From: Candidatus Desulfofervidaceae bacterium
Lineage (GTDB): Bacteria; Desulfobacterota; Desulfofervidia; Desulfofervidales; Desulfofervidaceae
Direction: 5' to 3'
DNA length: 10,859 nucleotides
Assembly (NCBI GenBank): GCA_021160485.1
Contig: JAGHCL010000079.1
Location: forward strand, 1 to 10,859
A program made the translations under genes and the position numbers. How positions within the stretch are numbered: the stretch's first letter is position 1; each line of letters starts with the position of its first letter. The notes beneath the pieces were generated by a model. That model saw only the letters and a program-made list of their open reading frames with translations, was not told the DNA's origin and made no database searches. Positions 1 to 7,227 of this stretch are shown here, one piece after another.

Positions 1-138
1 AAAAAAAGGTCTCCACATATTTATTATAATTATAGAATGCTTAAGGCATTTCTTTATGGGCGCGCAGATTTTGGGAAAACAGTTTGCTTTATTTTAGAGC
101 CTTTTTGTTTTATCGTTGTTTTTACGCTGTAAGTGTTT

Positions 139-167
139 TTTCACCTTTTAGGTGAAAGGTATTTTTT
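139..167 (+). terminator. Possible intrinsic terminator hairpin
   Basis: A perfect 7-bp inverted repeat, TTTCACC (139-145) and GGTGAAA (151-157) with a 5-base loop, is followed after four bases by six Ts (162-167). The stem is only moderately GC-rich and the T-run is slightly displaced, so this is a weak terminator candidate for a gene left of the window. It could also be a leader hairpin of another kind. It lies upstream of the pdxA promoter, which fits a unit boundary. Confidence 0.35.
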
Positions 168-241
168 AAAGATCGCTTTATTATAGCCCACTTGCGGGGT
201 TTCTTATAGGGCAATCGCGGATTTTGGGTGCTTTTTGGCAT

Positions 242-269
242 TTGACATTTTAAAAAAAACTATCATAAT
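242..269 (+). promoter_or_regulatory. Sigma70-type promoter for pdxA
   Basis: A perfect -35 box TTGACA (242-247) is followed by a 16-bp A-rich spacer and a -10 box CATAAT (264-269, five of six consensus bases). Transcription would start near 275-277, leaving a leader of about 25 bases before the pdxA start at 302. An AGAGG ribosome binding site lies at 291-295, six bases before the ATG. Confidence 0.6.
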
Positions 270-301
270 AAGCAGTCATAAATTTATCTAAGAGGTAAAG
301 A

Positions 302-1303
302 ATGTCAGTGCCTTATATTGGCATTACGCTGGGAGATGTATGTGGGGTAGGGCCAGAAATTACGGTAAAGGCCCTGTGCCGGCCAGAAATCTATCAGTAT
401 TGTCGTCCTGTAGTCATAGGTGATGCTAAGGCATTAGAACAGGCGGCTTACATGTTAGGGAAAAAGGTAAAAATTCTTTCTCCTCCTTGGGAAGTAACAA
501 CAAAAAAAATTGGCCATGGGCAAGTATGTCTCGTTCCTGTGTCTTCTTTGCAGGAGAAAGACTTGGTTTATGGACATCCAACTCCTACAGTGGGTAAGGC
601 AGCGGTAGAATATATAAAGATGGCTGTTGCTTTAACCATGGATGGCAAAATTCAAGGGATGGTTACCTGCCCAGTAAATAAAGCCATTATTAATGCCGCA
701 GGAATTCCGTTTACTGGACATACAGAGCTTCTAGCTAAACTTACCCATACTAACCGGTTTGCCATGTTATTGGTTGGAGAAAAGTTGAAAGTTGCCCTGG
801 TTACTATCCACATAGCTTTAAAAGACGTATCTAGAATAATTAGCCAAGAAAAGATTCTAGATTTGATAGATCTAACACACCACTTTTTAAAAGAAAAATT
901 GAGATTTTCCCAACCACGCCTAGCGGTAGCAGGACTCAATCCCCACGCTGGAGAAGGAGGTTTAATGGGTAAAGAAGAGATAGAAATTATTGCTCCAGCC
1001 GTAAAAGCAGCACAAACTATGGGGATTGAGGTTAAAGGTCCTTTTCCTCCGGATACAGTTTTTTATTGGGCCAAAGAAGGTTATTATGATGTGGTTATTT
1101 GTATGTATCATGACCAGGGATTAATCCCTTTTAAACTCCTCCATTTCCGTGATGGCGTAAATGTAACAATGGGGTTACCCATAGTTCGCACTTCGGTTGA
1201 CCATGGCACAGCTTATGATATTGCTGGTAAAGGGATAGCAGATGAGAATAGTCTTGTTGCGGCCATAAGACTGGCAGCAGAAATGGCCAGGAAAAGCCAA
1301 TAA
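302..1303 (+). CDS. pdxA: 4-hydroxythreonine-4-phosphate dehydrogenase
   Basis: PdxA is the NAD-dependent, metal-requiring enzyme that oxidises 4-phosphohydroxy-L-threonine in the DXP-dependent pathway to pyridoxal phosphate. Its product is then condensed by PdxJ in the cytoplasm. The 333-residue length is normal. Family signatures are clear: GVGPE near 15-19, GHTELLA at 139-145, NPHAGEGG at 213-220, YHDQG at 269-273, GVNVTMGLP at 285-293, and RTSVDHGTAYDIAGKGIAD at 296-314. The metal-binding histidines of the family correspond to H170, H215 and H270. The N-terminal motif reads TLGDVCGVGPE where many homologues have TPGDPAGIGPE, and VTIHIAL replaces the usual VTTHIPL, so some divergence exists but no catalytic residue appears lost. 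The ATG has an AGAGG site six bases upstream and a good promoter. It is first in a run of same-strand genes with folE2 39 bp downstream. PdxA2-type paralogues acting on other threonate phosphates are the main alternative. Confidence 0.95.
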   Translation: MSVPYIGITLGDVCGVGPEITVKALCRPEIYQYCRPVVIGDAKALEQAAYMLGKKVKILSPPWEVTTKKIGHGQVCLVPVSSLQEKDLVYGHPTPTVGKAAVEYIKMAVALTMDGKIQGMVTCPVNKAIINAAGIPFTGHTELLAKLTHTNRFAMLLVGEKLKVALVTIHIALKDVSRIISQEKILDLIDLTHHFLKEKLRFSQPRLAVAGLNPHAGEGGLMGKEEIEIIAPAVKAAQTMGIEVKGPFPPDTVFYWAKEGYYDVVICMYHDQGLIPFKLLHFRDGVNVTMGLPIVRTSVDHGTAYDIAGKGIADENSLVAAIRLAAEMARKSQ

Positions 1304-1307
1304 TCCT

Positions 1308-1336
1308 TTGACACCCTTAAATATCTATTGTAAAAA
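1308..1336 (+). promoter_or_regulatory. Possible internal promoter before folE2
   Basis: A perfect TTGACA (1308-1313) starts five bases after the pdxA stop. It is followed by a 17-bp spacer and TAAAAA (1331-1336, four of six -10 consensus bases). Predicted initiation would fall around 1342-1345, on top of the annotated folE2 ATG. This would make a nearly leaderless message or favour the second ATG at 1352. The spacing is ideal but the -10 is weak, so it may be fortuitous. Confidence 0.35.
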
Positions 1337-1342
1337 GCAATA

Positions 1343-2128
1343 ATGGTGGCCATGATTGACGTTCAGAATTTGCCTGATTATAGACAGATAGAAATTGATA
1401 AAGTTGGCATTAAAGATATTAGTTACCCTATTACTGTACTTGATCGGGAAAAAGGCAGGCAGAGGACTGTTGCTTCTATCAATATGTATGTAGGTTTACC
1501 CCATCAGTTTAAAGGCACTCATATGAGCCGGTTTGTAGAGATATTAAATGAATATCGTGGGGAATTGATCAGTCTTAAAAGCATGAAGGAGATTCTCCAC
1601 AAGATGAAAGAGCGTCTTCAGGCCGTTTCTGCTCACTTGGAGATTGAATTTCCCTATTTTATTGAAAAGAAAGCACCGGTGTCTAAAACGAAAGGTTTGA
1701 TGGAATACCGCTGTCGGTTCGTAGGCAGCCTGCAGGATAAGATTGACCTGGAAGTAGGTGTGCAGGTGCCCATTTGTACTCTTTGTCCGTGTTCTAAAGA
1801 AATTAGTGATTATGGTGCCCACAACCAACGGGGGGTTGTTAACTTGCGCCTGCGGTTTAAAAAATTTGTCTGGCTAGAAGATATAATCAAATTAGTAGAA
1901 GAAGCAGGATCATCTGAGCTTTATTCCATCTTAAAACGGGTGGATGAAAAATACATAACTGAGAAGGCTTATCAAAATCCCAAGTTTGTAGAAGATGTAG
2001 TCCGAGAGATTGCTGAAAGGCTCTTAGCAGATAACAATATTACTTGGTTTGCTGTAGAAGCAGAAAACTTTGAATCTATCCACAATCACAGTGCTTATGC
2101 CTATATTGAAAGAGAAAAAAGTAGATAA
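1343..2128 (+). CDS. folE2: GTP cyclohydrolase FolE2 (type IB)
   Basis: This enzyme converts GTP to 7,8-dihydroneopterin triphosphate and formate, the first step towards tetrahydrofolate and, in many bacteria, queuosine. The 261-residue protein matches the FolE2 (COG1469) family along its length: VQNLPDYRQIEIDKVGIKDISYP at the N terminus, GTHMSRF at 58-64, CTLCPCSKEIS at 145-155 with the conserved cysteine C148, GAHNQRG at 158-164 with H160, and ESIHNHSAYAY near the end. The type IB enzyme is unrelated in sequence to FolE and, unlike it, does not depend strictly on zinc. It often substitutes for FolE or is used under zinc limitation. I see no clear ribosome binding site before the ATG at 1343. 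The in-frame ATG at 1352 (MIDVQN) fits usual family starts at least as well. It lies between pdxA and a radical SAM gene and is probably co-transcribed with them, although TTGACA between pdxA and folE2 may provide its own promoter. Confidence 0.95.
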   Translation: MVAMIDVQNLPDYRQIEIDKVGIKDISYPITVLDREKGRQRTVASINMYVGLPHQFKGTHMSRFVEILNEYRGELISLKSMKEILHKMKERLQAVSAHLEIEFPYFIEKKAPVSKTKGLMEYRCRFVGSLQDKIDLEVGVQVPICTLCPCSKEISDYGAHNQRGVVNLRLRFKKFVWLEDIIKLVEEAGSSELYSILKRVDEKYITEKAYQNPKFVEDVVREIAERLLADNNITWFAVEAENFESIHNHSAYAYIEREKSR

Positions 2129-2175
2129 TAAACTATCTTTTTAGCTCTTATTTATTTTTTTGAAAGTTTGTAGAA

Positions 2176-3462
2176 ATGTCTATCTTGCGTGAACTTCCTT
2201 ATTTAGTATATGCCGATGCACAGGGCCGGATTTATAATCATTCCTATCTTAAAACAGTAGGTAAATCTGGTGAACAGATTGTTATTCCTAAACCTCAGGA
2301 TTTTATTCCTTTACCTGAGGGAAGCAAGCTTTTTTTTCTACCTCAATGCCCTCCTGTAGGTTATGATGAGAAAAAAGGTCATGTTTATCTGGTAGATACC
2401 TTGCCTTTTCGCAGGGATGAGCCCTGTTATGGCGTAGCGGCTTTCATGTCCCCTGGGTATGCACGTTTGCTTCTGCCTGCGGTTGAATATAGCCAGAAAG
2501 ACTATTTACTTCCACTCTGGGCCTATACGGCCGTCGGTTGGTATGAGGGTAGGTATTGGGTGCCTGCTTTTTTAGTAGAAGATAATTCCCATTGGCATCC
2601 TTCCCAGTATGATGATCGCACATTGCTTCCCCGAGTAAAAGAAAAGTGTAAACGGTTTTCCAAAAACCGTTTGCTTCAGCATTTGAAAATTTGTGCTACT
2701 GAATATCACTGCTTTGCCGCTAAAAATGCCTTTTATGAACGCTGGGAGTTTCCGGTGCCTACTTCTCCAGCGTGTAATGCTAGATGTCTGGGTTGTCTTT
2801 CCTGGCAGGAGGAAGAGGGTTGTAAGGCTTCTCATCACCGGATTGAATTTACTCCAAAGGTGGAAGAAATTATAGAATTAGCCTTGCCCCACTTGCTTTA
2901 TGCAGAGGAACCTATTATTAGTTTTGGTCAGGGTTGTGAAGGAGAACCGCTTCTAGCTGGAGAGACGATTGTTAAAAGCGTTAAGGAAATGCGGCGACAG
3001 ACTAACCGGGGGGCCATCAATCTCAATACTAATGGTAGCCTGCCTGAAGTGGTAGCAAAAATCATAGATGCCGGCCTTGACAGTATTCGTATCAGTCTTA
3101 GTAGCGCCAGACCGGAGTATTATCACCGCTATTATCGCCCTCTAAATTATGATTTTAATGCAGTAAAGACCTCTATCAAACTGGCTAAAGAAAAGGGTAT
3201 ATTTACGATGATAAATTACCTCATTTTCCCTGGCCTTTCTGACACAAGAGCAGAGATAGATGCTCTAAAACAATTGATTGCCGAGACCGGACTTGATTTG
3301 GTTCAGCTTAAGAACTTGAACATTGATCCCTATTGGTATGTGAAAGAAATGCAATTGCCTTACACGGCAGGTATCGGGATGGAAAAGATGGTGGAAGAGC
3401 TAAAGGAAGAATTCCCTGATTTAAAATTTGGCTATTATAATCAATACCTAGCCCAGGAGTGA
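2176..3462 (+). CDS. Radical SAM protein of unknown substrate
   Basis: This 428-residue protein is a radical S-adenosylmethionine enzyme by its cluster motif C200-x3-C204-x2-C207 (CNARCLGC), which would bind a [4Fe-4S] cluster and SAM. Further core elements follow: SFGQGCEGEPLL at 249-260 (the GGE-like SAM amine motif), NLNTNGSLPE near 282-291, SIRISLSS near 303-310, and YLIFPGLSD near 348-356. The first ~190 residues are an unusual aromatic-rich region with no motif I recognise. They include a conserved-looking stretch around VGWYEGRYWVPAFLVEDNSHWHP. There is no C-terminal cysteine-rich SPASM-type extension, so extra clusters are unlikely. The reaction cannot be named from sequence. The ATG has only a weak ribosome binding site, 47 bp after folE2. 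The 3' end can overlap the AsmA-like gene in a GTGA arrangement, suggesting coupled translation. The neighbouring folE2 makes a pterin route imaginable but nothing supports it. Confidence 0.85.
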   Translation: MSILRELPYLVYADAQGRIYNHSYLKTVGKSGEQIVIPKPQDFIPLPEGSKLFFLPQCPPVGYDEKKGHVYLVDTLPFRRDEPCYGVAAFMSPGYARLLLPAVEYSQKDYLLPLWAYTAVGWYEGRYWVPAFLVEDNSHWHPSQYDDRTLLPRVKEKCKRFSKNRLLQHLKICATEYHCFAAKNAFYERWEFPVPTSPACNARCLGCLSWQEEEGCKASHHRIEFTPKVEEIIELALPHLLYAEEPIISFGQGCEGEPLLAGETIVKSVKEMRRQTNRGAINLNTNGSLPEVVAKIIDAGLDSIRISLSSARPEYYHRYYRPLNYDFNAVKTSIKLAKEKGIFTMINYLIFPGLSDTRAEIDALKQLIAETGLDLVQLKNLNIDPYWYVKEMQLPYTAGIGMEKMVEELKEEFPDLKFGYYNQYLAQE

Positions 3463-6400
3463 AACAAGAGACATCTATGCATAAAAATAAAAAAGCACTT
3501 TTATTTTGGCTATCTGTCACCCTAGGAAGCTTTATTGCCCTTATTTTTTTCCTGCTTATAGCCATTCCCCATTTTCTAGGTTTGAACTTTGTTAAATCTA
3601 AAATCAGCCAGGAGTTAGAAAAACGATATCAGGTTTCAACCCAAATTGGGTCTCTCTCCTGGCGTATTTTTCCCTCTCCTAGAATAATTTTAAAAGAAAC
3701 AAAGATTGTTTCCAAGGGAGTTTCTCTTTCTCTGCCTTTAGTCTCCGCCTACCCTAAATTGCGACCCCTTTTACATCATAAAATAAAAATAGACAAAATT
3801 ACTTTGGTCAAGCCTGAATTAAAAATATCACTTTCTCCCAATCATCCTGAATCTTCTAAACTTTCTAAACCTATTACGGAAAGATTAAAAACTCTAAGTA
3901 AAAAACTAGCATCCTTCTCTTTTACTACCGAGCTGGAAGTAAAAGAAGCATCGGTTGAAATTTTCAAGCATAATTCTCTCCTTTTCCAAGCCACCGCCCT
4001 TAACCTTTCAGCCCACATAGAGGATAGTCAAATTACTCTAAAGGCTCATTTCCATTCTCTCTTTAGCGACGAAGTTTCTATTGAAAGCCATGCCAATCTG
4101 AAGGCTGGCCTGAGTGGTGGAGCCAATTTTAAAAACTTAAAGCTTGAACGCCTTTCTTTTCCTTTTCTAAATTGGAAAATAGCAAAAACAAATATGAATT
4201 TAGCACTAACCTTTAATTTTAAATCTTCTACCACATTTTATTTAGGCTTTAATATTGATTTCCCTTGTTTTAGAACTCAGTCGCCAGCACTCCTTCTAGA
4301 GCATGGCATCCTCCAAGGGACAATCTTCAGGAAAGAAGGGTATTGGAAATTAATGCTTACCAAAGTAAAACTTGATAAGCCTCAAATTAAGGGACATGGT
4401 TCACTGGTTATTAATCCACAAAAGCCTGAAATAGCTTATAATTTTGAAGCACAGGAACTGGATATAACGGCTGTCAGAAGAGTAACCCTTTCTCTTTTTC
4501 CTCAAAACAAAACAGTTAAAAGCATTTTTAATATCGTTAAAGGAGGAAAGGCGCAGAACTTTAGATTCTCACAAAAGGCGCCAACAAAGGAAGGATTAAA
4601 AGATTTAAAAAGCATTACCATAAAAAGTCAAGCCAGGACTGCTAGTATAGACATTCCAGGACCAAATCTCCGCCTTCGTCATGGTCAGGGAAATATCTCA
4701 ATTAAAAAAGGTATCCTTTATGGTAAAGCACTTGCTGGTGTGATTGAGGGAGTTAAGGTGAAAGATGGGACTATGGCTATTGCCTTGAAAGATCCCCCTG
4801 GGACCTTAGATATTAAAACCCACTTTACTGCTTCTCTGAAAACAGGTTTGTTTTTTCTTCAAAAATTCGTCAAGAATAAACAGGTTCGCAAGGAGCTTAA
4901 ACTTATCACGAAGGCCGAAGGTTGTTTATCTGGTCAGATCGCCATCACCGGTATTCGCAAGGCTGTAAAGGTTGATCTCAGTGGTATTTTGACAAAGGGA
5001 GAAGTTTCTTACCAGAGACTTCCCTATCCAGCCTTTATTGACAGGATTTCCTTTATTTATGCTTCTAAAAAAATCACTTTCCAGGAGCTTAAAGGGCGTC
5101 TTGGTCACTCATTGGTTACCAATGCCAGAGGTAAAATTGATTTTTCTGCCCCCCAAATCTCTATTGATATTAAAAACTTTGCCGGCAGATTAGTTGCTCA
5201 GGAGCTTGATCCCTGGCTAAAAGAACAAAAATTTCTTAAATCCCTTTATCAAACTTTTGATCTCCCCCGCGGGGAAGTAGAAGTTGTGAACACTCAATTT
5301 AGCTATAAGTTTGGGACTCCTGCTTCTCTCTATTATCTCTTTAACTTTAAACTAAAAAAAGGCCTACTTTTTCTTTCTTTCCTGCCAGATAAAGTGCATA
5401 TAGATGAGGGGGAATGCTTTATTTCTCCTATCCTTATTCAATTCCAGAATGTAAAAGGCACCTTGGGTGAAGACAATTTTCTCATTTCAGGTGAGGTTAA
5501 AGACCCATTTACACGAAAAAGACAGATAAAACTTCAGGGCAAAGGTAAAGTTACAGCTTCTTTGCAAGACTGGTGTTATCAAATAGGAAAGCTCCCAACA
5601 GCACTTAAGATTAAAACCCCAGTTCAGGTAAAGGCCTTTCGGCTAAATCACACCCCTGCCCAAACCCATTTTGAAATAACGCTTTTAAACCCGCAGGGAA
5701 TCAAACTTGAACTTAATCTCATTTATTCACCTCAGGAGTTATTTGTCAAAAAACTTCATTTAATAAGCAAAGACGGGCAGGAGAGTTGTGTGTCTTTTTA
5801 TTTAAACCTACCGAAATATTTGTTGAAGGATTTTGGCTTCAATGGAGAACTTTCTTCCCAGACTTTGGATGCCCTCTTGTTCCAGAATAGATACCTAACA
5901 GGCAAAATTAAGGGTAATATTCAGGGCCAAATAGATCTTACCCACATAGGAGCTTCAAAACTTACAGGTTATCTTTGGTTAGAAGGACTAAGGAATATCC
6001 GTGAAATAAGGGGGCTTGTCATTGGCCAGGTGGAATTGAGGGCTTTTAATCAGAGGGTAGATTTCAACAAACTCGCTCTTTTCTATCAAGGGAATATATT
6101 GAGAGCCCAAGGGAGGATAAAATTTGCCCCAGGTGCTTTGGTTATAGAAAGCACGGTGTTTTCTCCTTTTGTTGACTGGGGTGATTTTAGCAAGTTATTT
6201 GTCTTTAGACCCACAGGTAAATTTCCCAAAATCAAATTGGTAGCCCAAGTAGATGCCGAGATTGATTCATTTCAATATGGAAAGTTTAAATTTGAAGATC
6301 TGAAAGCCTTTATTAATCTAAAAGGTGCCCAGGACATAGAAATAGAAGTACGTAAGGCCTATTATTGTGATCTGGAATTAAAAGGTAACGTCAAAAAGTT

Positions 6401-7082
6401 ATTTCATCAAACGGAAGTTGATGTAAGTTTTCAGGCAAAAAACAAAGACCTTGATGATTTCTGTTATTGTTTGACTAAAAAACGGAGGTTATTTAAGGCC
6501 AAATATAACTTTATTGGCACAGTAAAAGCTAGAGGAGATAAAAACCCATTACAACAAGATTCCACTGGAACACTTGCATTTCGCTCAGAGAAAGGACGTA
6601 TTTATAAATTTACCCTCCTGGCCAGAATATTCTCTTTCCTTAATGTTTTTGAGGTCTTAAAGGGTAGACTTCCTGACTTAAATGAAGAAGGACTTTATTA
6701 TAAATACTTTGAAATCTCCGCACAGTTAAAAAATGGGGTCTTAAAAATAAATTCAGCTGTGATTGATAGCCCAGCAATGAAAATTTTTGGTCAGGGAAAA
6801 GTTGATGTCTGTCAGAAGAAGATAAAAATGACAGTTTTAGTAGCACCGTTGAGGACGCTTGACATCTTGATTAGTAAGATACCTATTTTGGGAAAGGTCC
6901 TGGCAGGTAAAAGTAAAACCTTTGTTTCTATTCCCCTAGGAGTTAAAGGCCCTCTCCATGATCCAGAAGTAATTCCGCTTTCCCCCACGGCCATCGGGCA
7001 GGGACTGTTTGGGCTTATGAAAAGGGTTTTGGGCATACCGGTAGAAATTATTAAGCCCCTTACCCCAGAGAAAAAAAATTAG
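3459..7082 (+). CDS. AsmA-like envelope protein (AsmA_2 C-terminal domain)
   Basis: A 1207-residue protein with a lysine-rich N terminus and a single hydrophobic anchor (about residues 13-36, ALLFWLSVTLGSFIALIFFL) followed by a very long, beta-rich, repetitive periplasmic part. This layout is typical of AsmA/YhdP/TamB-type proteins, thought to form hydrophobic grooves that help move phospholipids between inner and outer membranes of diderm bacteria. The C-terminal region from about residue 1036 matches the AsmA-like C-terminal family: GRIYKFTLLARIFSFLNV, LKGRLPDLNEEGL, INSAVIDSPAMKIFGQGKVD, VLVAPLRTLDILISKIPILG, and VIPLSPTAIGQGLFGLMKR. The start is uncertain. GTG at 3459 overlaps the radical SAM stop but has AGGAG directly against it. 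ATG at 3477 (MHKNKK) has AAGAG six bases upstream and keeps the anchor intact. It is probably translationally coupled to the upstream radical SAM gene. The exact subfamily and cargo are not determinable here. Confidence 0.85.
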   Translation: MKQETSMHKNKKALLFWLSVTLGSFIALIFFLLIAIPHFLGLNFVKSKISQELEKRYQVSTQIGSLSWRIFPSPRIILKETKIVSKGVSLSLPLVSAYPKLRPLLHHKIKIDKITLVKPELKISLSPNHPESSKLSKPITERLKTLSKKLASFSFTTELEVKEASVEIFKHNSLLFQATALNLSAHIEDSQITLKAHFHSLFSDEVSIESHANLKAGLSGGANFKNLKLERLSFPFLNWKIAKTNMNLALTFNFKSSTTFYLGFNIDFPCFRTQSPALLLEHGILQGTIFRKEGYWKLMLTKVKLDKPQIKGHGSLVINPQKPEIAYNFEAQELDITAVRRVTLSLFPQNKTVKSIFNIVKGGKAQNFRFSQKAPTKEGLKDLKSITIKSQARTASIDIPGPNLRLRHGQGNISIKKGILYGKALAGVIEGVKVKDGTMAIALKDPPGTLDIKTHFTASLKTGLFFLQKFVKNKQVRKELKLITKAEGCLSGQIAITGIRKAVKVDLSGILTKGEVSYQRLPYPAFIDRISFIYASKKITFQELKGRLGHSLVTNARGKIDFSAPQISIDIKNFAGRLVAQELDPWLKEQKFLKSLYQTFDLPRGEVEVVNTQFSYKFGTPASLYYLFNFKLKKGLLFLSFLPDKVHIDEGECFISPILIQFQNVKGTLGEDNFLISGEVKDPFTRKRQIKLQGKGKVTASLQDWCYQIGKLPTALKIKTPVQVKAFRLNHTPAQTHFEITLLNPQGIKLELNLIYSPQELFVKKLHLISKDGQESCVSFYLNLPKYLLKDFGFNGELSSQTLDALLFQNRYLTGKIKGNIQGQIDLTHIGASKLTGYLWLEGLRNIREIRGLVIGQVELRAFNQRVDFNKLALFYQGNILRAQGRIKFAPGALVIESTVFSPFVDWGDFSKLFVFRPTGKFPKIKLVAQVDAEIDSFQYGKFKFEDLKAFINLKGAQDIEIEVRKAYYCDLELKGNVKKLFHQTEVDVSFQAKNKDLDDFCYCLTKKRRLFKAKYNFIGTVKARGDKNPLQQDSTGTLAFRSEKGRIYKFTLLARIFSFLNVFEVLKGRLPDLNEEGLYYKYFEISAQLKNGVLKINSAVIDSPAMKIFGQGKVDVCQKKIKMTVLVAPLRTLDILISKIPILGKVLAGKSKTFVSIPLGVKGPLHDPEVIPLSPTAIGQGLFGLMKRVLGIPVEIIKPLTPEKKN

Positions 7083-7111
7083 ACCTGTGTCTTACTTGCT
7101 GGGGAGAAGGC

Positions 7112-7125
7112 AGGCTAGGGAGCCT
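7112..7125. repeat. Small inverted repeat between asmA-like gene and ycaO
   Basis: AGGCT (7112-7116) and AGCCT (7121-7125) form a perfect 5-bp stem with an AGGG loop, 30 bp after the AsmA-like stop codon. No T-run follows, so I do not call it an intrinsic terminator. It may mark the end of the upstream unit or be chance. Confidence 0.25.
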
Positions 7126-7166
7126 TAATGCGCGAGATGGTTATGGGTATAGTGCAAAGTAGGCAT

Positions 7167-7195
7167 TTGTCTTTTTTCAATAAATATGCTAAAAA
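7167..7195 (+). promoter_or_regulatory. Weak promoter candidate for ycaO-era
   Basis: TTGTCT (7167-7172, four of six -35 bases), a 17-bp spacer and TAAAAA (7190-7195, four of six -10 bases) preceded by an extended TGn element (TGC, 7187-7189). The 145-bp gap, the longest between genes in the run, makes a new transcription start here reasonable, but the boxes are weak. Confidence 0.35.
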
Positions 7196-7227
7196 GTTAG
7201 CTTCAATCCTATCAAAGGAGGCCTATT

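Larger units (their letters stand above)
1..301. other. Non-coding leader upstream of pdxA
   Basis: I find no gene here. The longest ATG-started frame I noticed, from 56, is 13 codons without a ribosome binding site. The stretch is AT-rich and contains a small inverted repeat (AATGC/GCATT, 36-50), a stronger hairpin followed by a T-run (139-167), two diverged copies of a ~27-29-base direct repeat (49-75 and 200-228), and a sigma70-like promoter (242-269) serving pdxA. It probably holds the 3' end of an upstream transcription unit plus the pdxA promoter. I recognise no riboswitch or tRNA. Confidence 0.6.

Noticed and set aside
56..97. Possible 13-residue leader peptide in the pdxA upstream region
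   Set aside because: No ribosome binding site, it lies upstream of the mapped-looking promoter, and the codons show no attenuation-type run of one amino acid.
652..939. Antisense frames inside pdxA, folE2, the radical SAM, AsmA-like, ycaO and era genes
   Set aside because: Each overlaps a strongly supported gene on the other strand and shows no motif or start signal of its own.
2129..2175. T-rich run between folE2 and the radical SAM gene as a terminator
   Set aside because: There is a T-run but no preceding GC-rich stem, so it is more likely just AT-rich spacer DNA.
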